Source: Parashewanella sp965200795 (GTDB taxonomy: Bacteria; Pseudomonadota; Gammaproteobacteria; Enterobacterales; Shewanellaceae). Taken from it: DNA of 64,000 nt. The notes under the pieces were generated by a model. It did no database searches. It saw only the letters and a program-made list of their open reading frames with translations, and was not told the DNA's origin. The translations under genes and the position numbers were made by a program. Within the stretch, counting starts at the first letter, position 1; every line of letters begins with the position of its first letter. Positions 44,834 to 54,666 of this stretch are shown one piece after another. The stretch covers positions 1 through 64,000 of the forward strand of contig CBDAVB010000022.1 of the NCBI GenBank assembly GCA_965200795.1. The letters run 5' to 3'.

Positions 44834-47164
44834 TTAATTTCTCAAATAAAGCGGTTTACGATAGTTGAAGATCCCTTCATCAAGCATATCTGACACCCCC
44901 AGTTTACCTGAACCTCCAAAGCCTTTAATCAGGAAATTCAAATACACGCCGCTTTCAAATTGCTCACGCTCAATTAGGTCGGCGGCGATATTATCATGAT
45001 AATTGGTCTTGATACGGTAATGATAACTCAAGCGAACCGCCCAGCAGCAAGACTCATACTGAAAGCCCGTATAGGATTCAATGCTTCTGTCTCTGTTGAG
45101 ATCATAATACCAGTTACCGACGAAATACAAATCATCACTGACAGGCCAGGCGGTACGGACACCCGCCTGCGAAATATCCACCTGATCATTGGTGTTGGTG
45201 TTCAATAAGTCCGGAGCGAAGCGATAGCTGAGCTGGAACAGTTTGTCGGCCCGCGGCCGGAAATCCAGTGAGTATTCGTTTTTCTTTGTCTTACTCAGCT
45301 GCGTGTCATATTGAGTCGCGGCACTGAAATGCCATTCATCAAACAAATGAGCGTCAAATTCCGCGGCTAATACCGAAGATGAAGGCTGATCCTGTACCGC
45401 TTCATTAAACAAATTGACCCGGCTGTCCTCTAAATAAAATATTTGCCCGAAACTGAATTTAAGTCTTTCACGATTATGGAAATCAAACAGCCGGGTGGTT
45501 AACCCCAGAGTGATTTGGTTAGCGTCAGCAATGCGATCTAAACCGGAAAAGCGGCGTTCACGGAACAAACCGTAGTAATCGTCCTGTAACTGCGCGCTGT
45601 CATACAAGCCGATATCAGACTGATTCTGATAACCCACAAACAAATATTGCGCCTGCGGCTCAAGCGTTTGGCGGTAAGGCTCAGAGAACAATGACAGGGA
45701 ACGGTCAAAGTTAACCTTAGCGTTTAATCTCACGGAAGGAATACTGCGGTAAACGCTGTCGGCTAATTGAATTTCACCGTCGTCACCCCGCTGCCAGTAC
45801 ATGGTCTGATAAAGCTTGAACTCAGCCGTCGCTGAACCGGCCGGGCCGTATAGCGGCAGCATAAGACTCGGCTCAAGATGTAGGCGCGTGGCCGAATAAC
45901 GGCCGTTGTCCTGATGAGCAAAATTAGTCAGCTCAGAATAAAGATTAAAATCAATATTCTGATAAATATCCGGCGCGCGATAACTCGCCGTTAACTGCGG
46001 CATAACCTGAAACGGCTTTTCAGCTAAGCCTAATACTTTGATGTCCTGAACCTTAAGGCCGAAATCCCAGTCATCACTCAGATAATTCACTTCACCGACA
46101 CGAAAGAGCTGATTATCATTATTCTGACGAATATCAGAGTCTAAATCCGTAAAAAAATTGTTGTCAGAAACATCCGTAAAATCCGCCAGCACACGCCAGT
46201 TCTCATTCAGTTTACCCTGGTGATCCCAGTGATAAAGATAACGATCAGGACTGCCCGGGATCGCATCATCGGTAGGTAAATACTCAAAGTTCAGCTGCCC
46301 CTTTTGCTTATAATCAGTCAGATAGCGGAATTCAAGCTTATTAAACAGGCCGCGGTTTGACATATAGTCAGGCGTGTAAGTTAAATCAAAATTGGGTGCG
46401 ATATTCCAGTAAATCGGCGCCGCGATTTTGACGCCGTTAATGGTACTGGTGCTGAATTTAGGGAAAAGCAGCCCTGATTTACGTTTATCGGAAACCGGAA
46501 TCGTCATGTAAGGCACATATAAAACCGGCACTCCCGCCACTTTAAAGCGCGCTCCGTAAATTTCGCCCCACTGCTGGGTGCTGTCAATTTTGATTTTGTC
46601 AGCTTCAAGTTTCCATGATTCATCGCCCGGCGGACACGTGGTAAAACTGCCGCCGGACAGAATTAAATTATTCTGCGGCGTAATTTCAAGATCTTTGGCC
46701 TCACCGTTGACCTGCTGCCCCCTGAGCCAGTATTTGGTGCCTTTCAGTGAAGCGCTGTTGTTTTTCATTTCAGCGTCCAGTGAATCCGCGACAATGGTAA
46801 TCCGCGGGTCTTCAAAGGTTAAATCACCTTTTGCCGACAAGTGCTGGGTTTCATTATTTACCGTGGCTTGGTTAGCGTAAACGTGACGTTGACCCTGGCT
46901 AAAAGTGACACCGCCGGAAAAATGCGCCGTTTTACCGACCTGAGCTTCGGAACGATCCGATTCGATACGAATGTGCTTATCATCAACCTTAAGATCCCGG
47001 TCAGAAATGTAAGCAGGAACCCTGGGCGGAACCACAACGCACTTTGACCGGCGCTTGACAGGCCTGTTATCGGCAACAGCTTTATCGGGATTTATGATCC
47101 GGGGCGTCTGGGCTAACGCCAGTTGCGGCGTCAGACTTAATGCTATCAGGCAGCGAAACTTCAT
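44834..47164 (-). CDS. lptD: LPS-assembly outer-membrane protein LptD
   Basis: A 776-residue outer-membrane beta-barrel that places lipopolysaccharide in the outer leaflet, together with LptE. The signal peptide begins at Met 47164 (MKFRCLIALSLTPQLALA); a TTG-started frame from 47197 would only prefix it. The N-terminal jellyroll (IRIESDRSEAQVGKTAHFSG, then ITIVADSLDAEM) has the LptA-like fold, followed by GTKYWLRG and the long barrel. Four cysteines (SKCVVV, TTCPPG and the pair in ESCCWAV) fit the two-disulfide scheme of E. coli LptD. It is first in its series and divergent from amgK. Confidence 0.96.
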   Translation of the reverse strand: MKFRCLIALSLTPQLALAQTPRIINPDKAVADNRPVKRRSKCVVVPPRVPAYISDRDLKVDDKHIRIESDRSEAQVGKTAHFSGGVTFSQGQRHVYANQATVNNETQHLSAKGDLTFEDPRITIVADSLDAEMKNNSASLKGTKYWLRGQQVNGEAKDLEITPQNNLILSGGSFTTCPPGDESWKLEADKIKIDSTQQWGEIYGARFKVAGVPVLYVPYMTIPVSDKRKSGLLFPKFSTSTINGVKIAAPIYWNIAPNFDLTYTPDYMSNRGLFNKLEFRYLTDYKQKGQLNFEYLPTDDAIPGSPDRYLYHWDHQGKLNENWRVLADFTDVSDNNFFTDLDSDIRQNNDNQLFRVGEVNYLSDDWDFGLKVQDIKVLGLAEKPFQVMPQLTASYRAPDIYQNIDFNLYSELTNFAHQDNGRYSATRLHLEPSLMLPLYGPAGSATAEFKLYQTMYWQRGDDGEIQLADSVYRSIPSVRLNAKVNFDRSLSLFSEPYRQTLEPQAQYLFVGYQNQSDIGLYDSAQLQDDYYGLFRERRFSGLDRIADANQITLGLTTRLFDFHNRERLKFSFGQIFYLEDSRVNLFNEAVQDQPSSSVLAAEFDAHLFDEWHFSAATQYDTQLSKTKKNEYSLDFRPRADKLFQLSYRFAPDLLNTNTNDQVDISQAGVRTAWPVSDDLYFVGNWYYDLNRDRSIESYTGFQYESCCWAVRLSYHYRIKTNYHDNIAADLIEREQFESGVYLNFLIKGFGGSGKLGVSDMLDEGIFNYRKPLYLRN

Positions 47165-47210
47165 TCGGTAAATTATTTTATCTCTCTGAGACAGCAAATT
47201 GATTTATTAG

Positions 47211-47238
47211 CTGTTTCTAAAAAATTAGTCGCTATAAT
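47211..47238 (+). promoter_or_regulatory. Candidate promoter for amgK-murU-djlA
   Basis: TATAAT at 47233-47238 is perfect; CTGTTT at 47211-47216 with a 16-base spacer is a weak -35. It lies in the short gap between divergent lptD and amgK. Confidence 0.45.
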
Positions 47239-47314
47239 ATACCCGTAATGAGCGCGGATGCAATTTTCAGAGCACAGAAACAGTTTATTTTCTCTCTCAG
47301 TAAACGAGGTTTTC

Positions 47315-48325
47315 TTGACAGATTTCAGATTAGAATCGCTAAAGTCATGGCTGGAGCAACATTTTAATAACTCTATTGATATTGAATTAATTTCAGGTGA
47401 CGCGAGTTTCCGCCGTTATTTTCGGATCACCCGTGAGCGCGATACATTTATCGCCGTTGACTCACGGACGGACTTAGTGCCGATCACTCCGTTTATAGAG
47501 CTGACCGGCAGTTATCGCCGGCAGCGAATCCCGGTGCCTGAGGTGATGGCATCGAACGAGGCGGCCGGTTTTTATTTACTCTCCGATCTGGGCGACAAAC
47601 CATTGGCCTGCGTATTATCTGAATATAAAACAAAAACTTACTATAGAGACGCATTGAGACTGCTGGCTAAAATCGCACTCGTCAAAGGCACGGATAAACA
47701 CGCGTTACCCGTGTTTGATGAAGCCTTCATTAACACGGAACTGAACATCTTCATTCAGTGGTTTATTGAACGACATCTGGCGATAACATTAAATGACAGT
47801 GAACACGCGCTAATCAACAGGGTATTTAACCGGTTAACGAAAGCGTTACTTGAGCAGCCTCAATGCACAACGCATCGTGATTTCCACAGCCGAAATATCA
47901 TGGTTCATAATGAGCGGCTCTATCTTATCGACTATCAGGACAGTGTCTCAGGCCCGGTAACTTACGACGCGGTATCTTTATTGCGGGACTGCTACGTCGT
48001 TTGTCCGCCGGAGTATCTGAGCGAGCTGCAAAAGCAGCATTTTGAACAATCGCTACAGCTTGAGTTAATCCCTGAAGACGTGACTTTCGCGCGATATCAG
48101 CGCTGGTTTGATTTGACGGGGTTGCAGCGCCACATAAAGATCGCGGGGATTTTCTGCCGGTTATTTTACCGGGACGCAAAGGCCGGCTATTTAAAAGATA
48201 TTCCGCAAGCGCTTGATTACATATCACAAGTCACCCGGCGATATCCGGAATTAACTGAATTTGATAATTGGATGAAATCGAAGATCATACCGAGGTATAA
48301 GCGACGCTCCCGGGAACAACAATGA
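47315..48325 (+). CDS. amgK: N-acetylmuramate/N-acetylglucosamine anomeric kinase
   Basis: A 336-residue aminoglycoside-phosphotransferase-fold kinase. It phosphorylates MurNAc at the anomeric position in the cell-wall recycling bypass known from Pseudomonas. Motifs: SGDASFRRYFRI in the N-lobe, the catalytic loop THRDFHSRNIMVH, and LIDYQDSVSGP as the metal-binding segment. I favour the TTG start at 47315 (CGAGG seven bases upstream; the protein then begins like the family); an ATG at 47258 is in frame but lacks a site. Overlaps murU by four bases. Confidence 0.9.
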   Translation: MTDFRLESLKSWLEQHFNNSIDIELISGDASFRRYFRITRERDTFIAVDSRTDLVPITPFIELTGSYRRQRIPVPEVMASNEAAGFYLLSDLGDKPLACVLSEYKTKTYYRDALRLLAKIALVKGTDKHALPVFDEAFINTELNIFIQWFIERHLAITLNDSEHALINRVFNRLTKALLEQPQCTTHRDFHSRNIMVHNERLYLIDYQDSVSGPVTYDAVSLLRDCYVVCPPEYLSELQKQHFEQSLQLELIPEDVTFARYQRWFDLTGLQRHIKIAGIFCRLFYRDAKAGYLKDIPQALDYISQVTRRYPELTEFDNWMKSKIIPRYKRRSREQQ

Positions 48326-49014
48326 AAGCCATGATTCTGGCCGCGGGCCGGGGCCGGCGCTTAAAGCCTTACACTGACACCACTCCCAAGCCACTGGTTA
48401 AAGTTAACGGTAAGCCTTTAATTCATTATCACTTAGAAAAGCTGGCACAAGCGGGAATTAACGAGGTGGTGGTCAACACCGCCTGGCTCGGCGAGCAAAT
48501 TCCGCGGGCTTTGGGCACCGGCGGCAGATGGGGACTGAACATTCAGTACAGTCATGAATCTCAGGCACTCGAAACCGGCGGCGGCATCAATAAAGCGCTG
48601 CCGCTTTTAGGTGACGCGCCGTTTCTGGTCATCAACGGCGATATCTATATTGATAAGCTTCCCGGGTCAATCAGTGATTTCAGGCTCAGTGAAGACGCGT
48701 CGGCTCACTTATGGTTTGTCGATAACCCTCAGCATAACCCTGACGGCGACTACGGCTTAATCCGCGACAGGGTAGAATTCGAGGCCGAGAACAAGCTGAC
48801 ATTTTCCGGCATCGGTATCTATCACAGACAGCTCTTTGACAGCTGCCCTCAGGGAGCCTTTCCGCTGCCGCTGTTATTAAATAAAGCCATAGCCGCGAAC
48901 CGGGTATCCGGCGAAAAACTGAACGGCTACTGGAACGATGTCGGCACACCGCAACGATTAAATGAAGTAAACCTGAGATCAGGGCAAGGTAATAATAATG
49001 AAAATCTGGGGTAA
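48322..49014 (+). CDS. murU: N-acetylmuramate alpha-1-phosphate uridylyltransferase
   Basis: A 230-residue nucleotidyltransferase that turns MurNAc-1-phosphate into UDP-MurNAc. The signature MKAMILAAGRGRRLKPYTDT is at the very start, then TPKPLVKVNGKPLI, ETGGGINKALPLLG, NGDIY and NDVGTPQRL at the end. Together with AmgK it bypasses de novo UDP-MurNAc synthesis, which in pseudomonads gives intrinsic fosfomycin tolerance. ATGA overlap with amgK and a 17-base overlap with djlA. Confidence 0.95.
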   Translation: MKAMILAAGRGRRLKPYTDTTPKPLVKVNGKPLIHYHLEKLAQAGINEVVVNTAWLGEQIPRALGTGGRWGLNIQYSHESQALETGGGINKALPLLGDAPFLVINGDIYIDKLPGSISDFRLSEDASAHLWFVDNPQHNPDGDYGLIRDRVEFEAENKLTFSGIGIYHRQLFDSCPQGAFPLPLLLNKAIAANRVSGEKLNGYWNDVGTPQRLNEVNLRSGQGNNNENLG

Positions 49015-49783
49015 AGTTTTCGGCGCCGTTATCGGCTTTATGTTCGGCCGTTTTTTCGGAGCGCTGATCGGCCTCTGGATCGGTCATATTTATGATAACC
49101 GCGGCGGCGGCGTTCAGATTATCCGTAATGCCGGTAAAAAGCAAAGTCAGTTTTTTAACAGCACGTTCGCCGTTATGGGGCACGTCGCCAAAGCATCGGG
49201 AAGAGTAACGGAAACTGATATCCGGATCGCCAGTATGCTGATGGATCAGATGCGATTACAAGGGAGTGTCAGAACTGACGCGCAAAATTCGTTTCGTCAG
49301 GGAAAACAGGCTGACTTTGATCTGACCGCCTGCCTGCGGCAATTCAAAGCCGCCGCGGACAGCCGTCAGGAAATTCTGCAAATGTTCCTGGAAATTCAAA
49401 TTCAGACGGCGCTCGCCGACGCGGAATTACATCCCAGGGAAAAACAAATTCTCGCCGCTATCGCCCGGCAGCTGGGGTTTTCAGCCTCGCAGCTGGAAGT
49501 GCTGCTCAAACGCTGGCAGGCCGAGTTTCGTTTTCAGCAATCTTCGATGCGAGGCGGCAATCAAAAAGCCAATATTGAAGATGCTTATCAGGTATTAGGG
49601 TTGGATAAGTCGGCGACCGATCAGCAAATTAAGCGGGCCTATCGTAAACTGATGAATGAGCACCATCCGGATAAGCTGGTCGCCAAAGGTTTACCGGAGG
49701 AAATGATGGCGCTGGCTAAAACCAAAGCGCAGGATATTCAGGCCGCCTACGACAGCCTGAAGTTACAAAGAGGATTCAAATAA
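48998..49783 (+). CDS. djlA: Membrane-anchored DnaJ-like co-chaperone
   Basis: A 261-residue DjlA protein. One N-terminal transmembrane segment rich in Gly (KVFGAVIGFMFGRFFGALIG), a TerB-like helical middle (~55-180), and a C-terminal J domain (DAYQVLGLDKSATDQQIKRA with HHPDKL). It stimulates DnaK ATPase at the inner-membrane surface. The start lies inside murU, so the three genes are coupled. Confidence 0.95.
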   Translation: MKIWGKVFGAVIGFMFGRFFGALIGLWIGHIYDNRGGGVQIIRNAGKKQSQFFNSTFAVMGHVAKASGRVTETDIRIASMLMDQMRLQGSVRTDAQNSFRQGKQADFDLTACLRQFKAAADSRQEILQMFLEIQIQTALADAELHPREKQILAAIARQLGFSASQLEVLLKRWQAEFRFQQSSMRGGNQKANIEDAYQVLGLDKSATDQQIKRAYRKLMNEHHPDKLVAKGLPEEMMALAKTKAQDIQAAYDSLKLQRGFK

Positions 49784-50074
49784 TCTTAGCGACTGTTCCG
49801 AGATAACGCGAAGTCTCTGGTGAAAGTCTTAACCCCGGGCAAACTGACCGTCCTTACAGATCCGTTTGCCCGCGCCGGGGCGTACGCCCGAATGAACGCG
49901 GAGCGCATTTCTGAGGAAGCGCGGCCTGAAACGGTAATCATAATCCCTGATTTGAGCGCTTCGTATCAAAAGTGTGAAACAGATCTCTTAATGCGTTCGC
50001 CCCGCCCCTACACGCTGAGCGTTTTTTTATTGTACTGTACATTTGGTTGATTATGATCTCAGTCATTACCTCAC
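49784..50074. other. Spacer with a large hairpin and an IS end
   Basis: 49789-49815 resembles an end of the GGGACTGTCCCGAAATAACT family. 49833-49880 forms a hairpin: CCCCGGGCAAAC pairs with GTTTGCCC and, beyond a 5-base bulge, GGGG. A plus-strand frame 49820-50050 spans the hairpin and is not supported as a gene. Confidence 0.5.
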
Positions 50075-53000
50075 ATGGAACACGTTTCCCGGCAACCGCG
50101 GCACGATATATCCCCGGACTTCACTGACAGCGTCAGCGAATCTTTACGGGTAGAGACTCAGCCGGCACTCAAAGTAAGCGAAAAAGAATATATAGTCATT
50201 AAAAAGACAGTCAGTTTAACGACAGACGACGGGTTTCCGGCCGGTGCCGCTCAGAACAGCCGGCTCCGGCCTGAGTATCAGGATCAAATTCCTTATACCG
50301 CGCGGGCACGCCAAAGTCAGGCTGACCGGGCCGCGTCACTGAATAACAAAGAGCCTGACGCGCCGCGTCAGGCATTCAATATTGACACAGCGACAAGAGC
50401 CGGCTTGTTAAGCTTCATTCGATGTCGGAGTCTGACGACCGAGAATATCGTACATTTAGTAAGGCATTTCGGCATCAACATCCTGAAACACCCGGTGGTA
50501 GAGCCCTATTTGAATTCACAGCTTCATCTTTTCAGTGAACGCGATAAATCGGTAATAACCGAAGCCGCGAGATTAGGATACCGGAAAAAAAAAATCGATA
50601 TATTAGATTACATGCCCGAGCGGCTTATATTGCCGGAGCTTTACCTGTTTTGCTGCCGGCGGGATGGCAGCAAGCTCGAAAAAGTACCTTTAGAAGTACT
50701 TAAAACAAAAACAGGAAAACAAATATGTATCGCGGCCTGTAAAGATCGCTACGCTTTAGCCTTAGCTTACGTTCCGGATATCATTATCAGGAGTGAAATA
50801 GGGTATGAGCTGTGCGCGCTAAGCTGCGAGACAAACGGCGACGCTTTGCGATACGTGCCTCCCGGACTGCTGAAAGGCCGAAAAGGACAAGAGCTCTGCT
50901 TTACGGCGGCGAAAAGCAAATTCGGTTGCGCGTTACCGCATATTCCCGGGGAACACATCAACGGCGATTGCGGTAACGAACTCAGGAGGCTGTGCATTCA
51001 TCAAAGTCATCTCAGCCTGAGGTATATTAAGCATACGTATTTTTACAGTGAGACGGGTTATCAGCAACTTCTGGCGTGTCTGAAGCGATCTACTGTGGGG
51101 TTAGACTGTCTCGATGAACAATTCTTTGAGAATTACGGGCTTGGTTTAACCCTTTGTAAAGAAGCCCTTAAGATAAACGGCAGTCTCATTGATTATGTTC
51201 CCGGAAAATACCTTGATGGCTGGATCGGGCTTGAACTCTTCCTCATAGCCTCTGAAACATCGGATTTGGCTTTACAAACTTTACCGGAGCGCCTCAGCGC
51301 CTTGTTAGACGGGGATGACGGCTATCAATTTTACGAAACGGCCTGCAAAGCCAATGCCAGAAATTATAAATATGTTAAAAAAGAATATCTTAAAGGCCGA
51401 AGGGGAATAACGCTGACTTGCGATGTATTAAAGAAAAAAGGTCTGTTATTAGAATTTGTGCCCGAAGAATTATTGCAAGGTAATGCGGGACAGGAACTTT
51501 GTGAGATTGCCTGCAGGCAAGAGCCTTGCGCAATTGAATTTGTTCCCGAAAAATTTCTGACGCGTCCGTGGGGACTCAGACTTTGTGAATATTGCGTATC
51601 GGAATGCGCGATACTATTAGAATACGCTCCGTTTAAGGTCTTATCTTATGAAACCGCGAAAAAGCTGTGTGAAAAGGCTTTCGCTAAGGATTTCGCTATT
51701 TCCGGCTATGCCTTGCGATTTGTTCCGGACTATCTGAAAAATAATGATTTATACGAAGCCGCCTTCAGATCAGCTAAAGATATCATAGACTACATCACTC
51801 CGGAGTTTTTTATCACGCTGATAAAACGGCATTTATTGTTAGTTCACCAATCGCCCGGCGGATTAAGACGCATTATTGACCTTTGCTTAATATATTGTGA
51901 ACGACTTTTACCTGAACTGATCAGGCAATGCAGTTTTCAGAGTAACGCGCACCATCTGATTGTTCTGACTCATCCGAAAGTTCCTTATTGTTTTAAAGCG
52001 CGGCTCATCGAATGGATAAATTGCCCGCCGATGATCAACCGCAGTGAGTTACCTGAGCTGCCGGAGGAACGATTTCTTGAACCGGTGGATCCGCTGGCTA
52101 GTGATTTATGCAACCCTTTTTACGATGAACTCCTTTATTCTTGTTTTTCCGCCGTGAATTATACACCCGCAAAATTAAAAGCGGGCATTAAGCTTAATGC
52201 CTGGATCAATAACCGCTTCCCCGGAAAACTGCCCGCATGTTCAGATATTGATTTAGCGAGAATGAATGATGCGGCGGGAGAGGTGGTGGGAGGCAGAACA
52301 ATCAGAGTGTATGACAAGGGTGATTATTATCATTACAAATTTCAGCGCCAAGGTGAAAGCCTGGATGAGTTCACTCAGGAAGGGCTGCTCTATCAGTACC
52401 TTGAAAAAGAAAAGCACGACATAACGCTGAAGAGTAAAATACCGAAATTCGTTTGTTTCGCGGCCGTTCAAAAAAGTCAGTTAACGGAACTCACCGCTAA
52501 GCTTGATGATAACATCCGGGTAACTCAAACCGAGACTAAAGATACGGTCAATGTTCTTTGTTATAAAGCCTCGGAAAATTACTGCCGCTACGCGCACCTT
52601 CGTAATGAGGACGAAGATGATACATACGCCGGACCGGAACAAGGGTTACTGACGGCTTGTTACGATTTAGGGCAGATGAATGCCGCGGGGCTGGTTCTGA
52701 CCAGTGTTCTGCCGGCTTTTCACTGCCAAGAAACAAACCGCCGATGGTTTCCGTTACACGCCTTTCTGGGCAAACGTCCGCTTGAAAGAGCCTTTTATCC
52801 CGGCGTCATTGACGGCTGGCGCGCAAGCGCGACTGAAAGACCGGATATCGGCTACGACGGCTTACGGGATTTAGGTGACTATGAGTTATTCGGCGGTATC
52901 AAAAGTTACTTTGAAAGTATGGAGTTAAATTATAAATCTTATTCAGAATCCGTCATGCAGCGACTGGCTTTCAGTAACGCAATCTGTGAACAATTAATCG

Positions 53001-53515
53001 CCGTCATTTTGTTACGTTCGCGGCTGAGATCACAACAGCAGGAGATTTATCACTATAAAAACCCTGACGCGGTGAATGATACAAAAGACTTCATTGAACA
53101 ATCATGCGATACCTTTCTTCAGGGTTACCGCGCTCAAAATCGCACGCCCGGGTTGCGGTCTGTTTTAGGATTATCTGAAACGGGTTATCAAAGGTGGTTG
53201 AATTCGGCCGCTAAAGAAATCGTGTACTGGACCGCGGCGCAGCCTCTGCTCAGCGCTGCTGAGTCCGCGGCCGGTAACATAGGACTTGAAACATACAGTC
53301 ATGACATTTTAAAGAAAGGTCGCTTATGCACGGAGTTATACCCCGTTTCGGGTGATACCGGCGTTATCGGCAAAAAGCATTTTTTTTCCGCCGATAACGA
53401 AGTGAGTCTGGGGTTAATAAACAGGCTGTTTCCTATAAACTTCTTTCTGCGCGGCGTAATGAGATTGAGTATAAAAATTTTTGAAATTGAGAATAATGCT
53501 GACGGCGGAGAATAA
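50075..53515 (+). CDS. Large repeat protein with 28-residue VP-L-G-ELC repeats, possible effector
   Basis: A 1146-residue soluble protein without signal peptide. Residues ~1-110 are polar. Residues ~197-576 hold about twelve repeats of 28 residues with consensus L-x-Y/F-V-P-x-x-x-L-x-G-x-x-G-x-E-L-C-x-x-A-C (LRYVPPGLLKGRKGQELCFT, IDYVPGKYLDGWIGLELFLI, LEFVPEELLQGNAGQELCEI, IEFVPEKFLTRPWGLRLCEY). They recall the DUF4116-type repeats of intracellular bacteria, with a longer period. Residues ~725-1060 form a second domain with RVYDKGDYYHYKFQRQGESL, an acidic helix (EFTQEGLLYQYLEKE), and YDGLRDLGDYELFGG; Lys, Glu and Arg-Asp in this order loosely suggest a kinase-like fold, which I cannot confirm. 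Host-directed role is inference. Confidence 0.75.
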   Translation: MEHVSRQPRHDISPDFTDSVSESLRVETQPALKVSEKEYIVIKKTVSLTTDDGFPAGAAQNSRLRPEYQDQIPYTARARQSQADRAASLNNKEPDAPRQAFNIDTATRAGLLSFIRCRSLTTENIVHLVRHFGINILKHPVVEPYLNSQLHLFSERDKSVITEAARLGYRKKKIDILDYMPERLILPELYLFCCRRDGSKLEKVPLEVLKTKTGKQICIAACKDRYALALAYVPDIIIRSEIGYELCALSCETNGDALRYVPPGLLKGRKGQELCFTAAKSKFGCALPHIPGEHINGDCGNELRRLCIHQSHLSLRYIKHTYFYSETGYQQLLACLKRSTVGLDCLDEQFFENYGLGLTLCKEALKINGSLIDYVPGKYLDGWIGLELFLIASETSDLALQTLPERLSALLDGDDGYQFYETACKANARNYKYVKKEYLKGRRGITLTCDVLKKKGLLLEFVPEELLQGNAGQELCEIACRQEPCAIEFVPEKFLTRPWGLRLCEYCVSECAILLEYAPFKVLSYETAKKLCEKAFAKDFAISGYALRFVPDYLKNNDLYEAAFRSAKDIIDYITPEFFITLIKRHLLLVHQSPGGLRRIIDLCLIYCERLLPELIRQCSFQSNAHHLIVLTHPKVPYCFKARLIEWINCPPMINRSELPELPEERFLEPVDPLASDLCNPFYDELLYSCFSAVNYTPAKLKAGIKLNAWINNRFPGKLPACSDIDLARMNDAAGEVVGGRTIRVYDKGDYYHYKFQRQGESLDEFTQEGLLYQYLEKEKHDITLKSKIPKFVCFAAVQKSQLTELTAKLDDNIRVTQTETKDTVNVLCYKASENYCRYAHLRNEDEDDTYAGPEQGLLTACYDLGQMNAAGLVLTSVLPAFHCQETNRRWFPLHAFLGKRPLERAFYPGVIDGWRASATERPDIGYDGLRDLGDYELFGGIKSYFESMELNYKSYSESVMQRLAFSNAICEQLIAVILLRSRLRSQQQEIYHYKNPDAVNDTKDFIEQSCDTFLQGYRAQNRTPGLRSVLGLSETGYQRWLNSAAKEIVYWTAAQPLLSAAESAAGNIGLETYSHDILKKGRLCTELYPVSGDTGVIGKKHFFSADNEVSLGLINRLFPINFFLRGVMRLSIKIFEIENNADGGE

Positions 53516-53715
53516 ATCAGGCATTCGTACCCGGCAGAAATAATACGGGCGCGGCTCCTTTAAATCGACGGACAACTGACGGATTTTATCTGAAAATCAA
53601 AACATAAAAAATCTTCAGGCTTTAAGTGGCATTACAATAAACTATCAATTCTGCGGCGATAATTTGTATACTTGAGGAATAAATCCGTTCCGATGTCGCA
53701 AAGTTGAGGTTATGA

Positions 53716-54666
53716 ATGAATATTGTTGTCCTTGATTATCACACGCTGAATCCCGGTGATTTAGACGACTCAAATTTAACGCGGTTAGGTGAGGTGTCCG
53801 CCTATGAGCGTACGTCTGAATCCCGGGTTATTGAAAGGGCAAAAGACGCCGAAATCATCCTGACCAACAAAGTCCCGCTTTGTGCTGATACCTTGAGCAA
53901 GCTGCCGAAACTTAAGTACATAGGCGTTCTCGCCACGGGCACCGATGCCATTGATATTGAAGCGGCGGACAAACTCGGCATCAGGGTTTGTAACGTCCCG
54001 GCCTACAGCACTGAGTCAGTCGTGCAGATGATTTTTTCGCATATTCTTAACCACACCCAGCAGGTGGCTTTACATGACACGTTGGTTAAAGCGGGTCACT
54101 GGGACGGGGGGGATGATTTCACCTTCAGAGCCTCTGATTTGTTCTCACTTAAAAACAAAAAAATGGGAGTCATCGGTTTTGGTGAAATCGGCGGACAAGT
54201 CGCTAAAGTCGCTGATGCCTTTGGTATGAAAGTTTTGGTTTACTCACGCACTAAACCAGCCGCCTTGCCGCGGAATTATGAGTGGCTTGATTTAGAAACC
54301 CTGTTCAGAACGGCTGATGTGATAAGTTTACACTGCCCGTTAACGCCGGCGACCAGTCAGCTGATAAATAAAGACTCAATTACTCTGATGAAGCAAGGGG
54401 CATTGCTGATCAACTGCGGCCGCGGCGGACTTGTGGATGAGCAAGCGTTAGCTGACGCGTTGAATCAGAACAAAATCTTTGCCGGTGTGGATGTGTTATC
54501 AACTGAGCCGCCGGCTGCGGACAATCCGCTGTTAACGGCGAAAAATATTACCATCACACCGCATACGGCCTGGTCAACCGTCGAGGCGAGAACAAAGCTG
54601 CTGCGGATTACGGTTGAGAACATTATCGCTTATATAAAAAACAAACCGATCAATACGGTTAATTAA
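53716..54666 (+). CDS. D-isomer-specific 2-hydroxyacid dehydrogenase (glycerate dehydrogenase-like)
   Basis: A 316-residue NAD(H)-dependent oxidoreductase. N- and C-terminal catalytic segments flank the nucleotide domain with GVIGFGEIGGQVAKVADAFG near 147-166. The active-site Arg is in NCGRGGLVDE, Glu in STEPP, and His in TPHTAWST. The pattern is closest to HprA-type hydroxypyruvate/glycerate dehydrogenases (LATGTDAIDIEAADKLGI). Substrate is not certain: glyoxylate, hydroxypyruvate or D-lactate type are alternatives. TGAGG lies upstream of ATG 53716. Monocistronic. Confidence 0.9.
   Translation: MNIVVLDYHTLNPGDLDDSNLTRLGEVSAYERTSESRVIERAKDAEIILTNKVPLCADTLSKLPKLKYIGVLATGTDAIDIEAADKLGIRVCNVPAYSTESVVQMIFSHILNHTQQVALHDTLVKAGHWDGGDDFTFRASDLFSLKNKKMGVIGFGEIGGQVAKVADAFGMKVLVYSRTKPAALPRNYEWLDLETLFRTADVISLHCPLTPATSQLINKDSITLMKQGALLINCGRGGLVDEQALADALNQNKIFAGVDVLSTEPPAADNPLLTAKNITITPHTAWSTVEARTKLLRITVENIIAYIKNKPINTVN

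Noticed and set aside
49820..50050. 76-codon frame before the 1146-aa gene
   Set aside because: It spans a strong hairpin and an IS end and shows no protein-like pattern.
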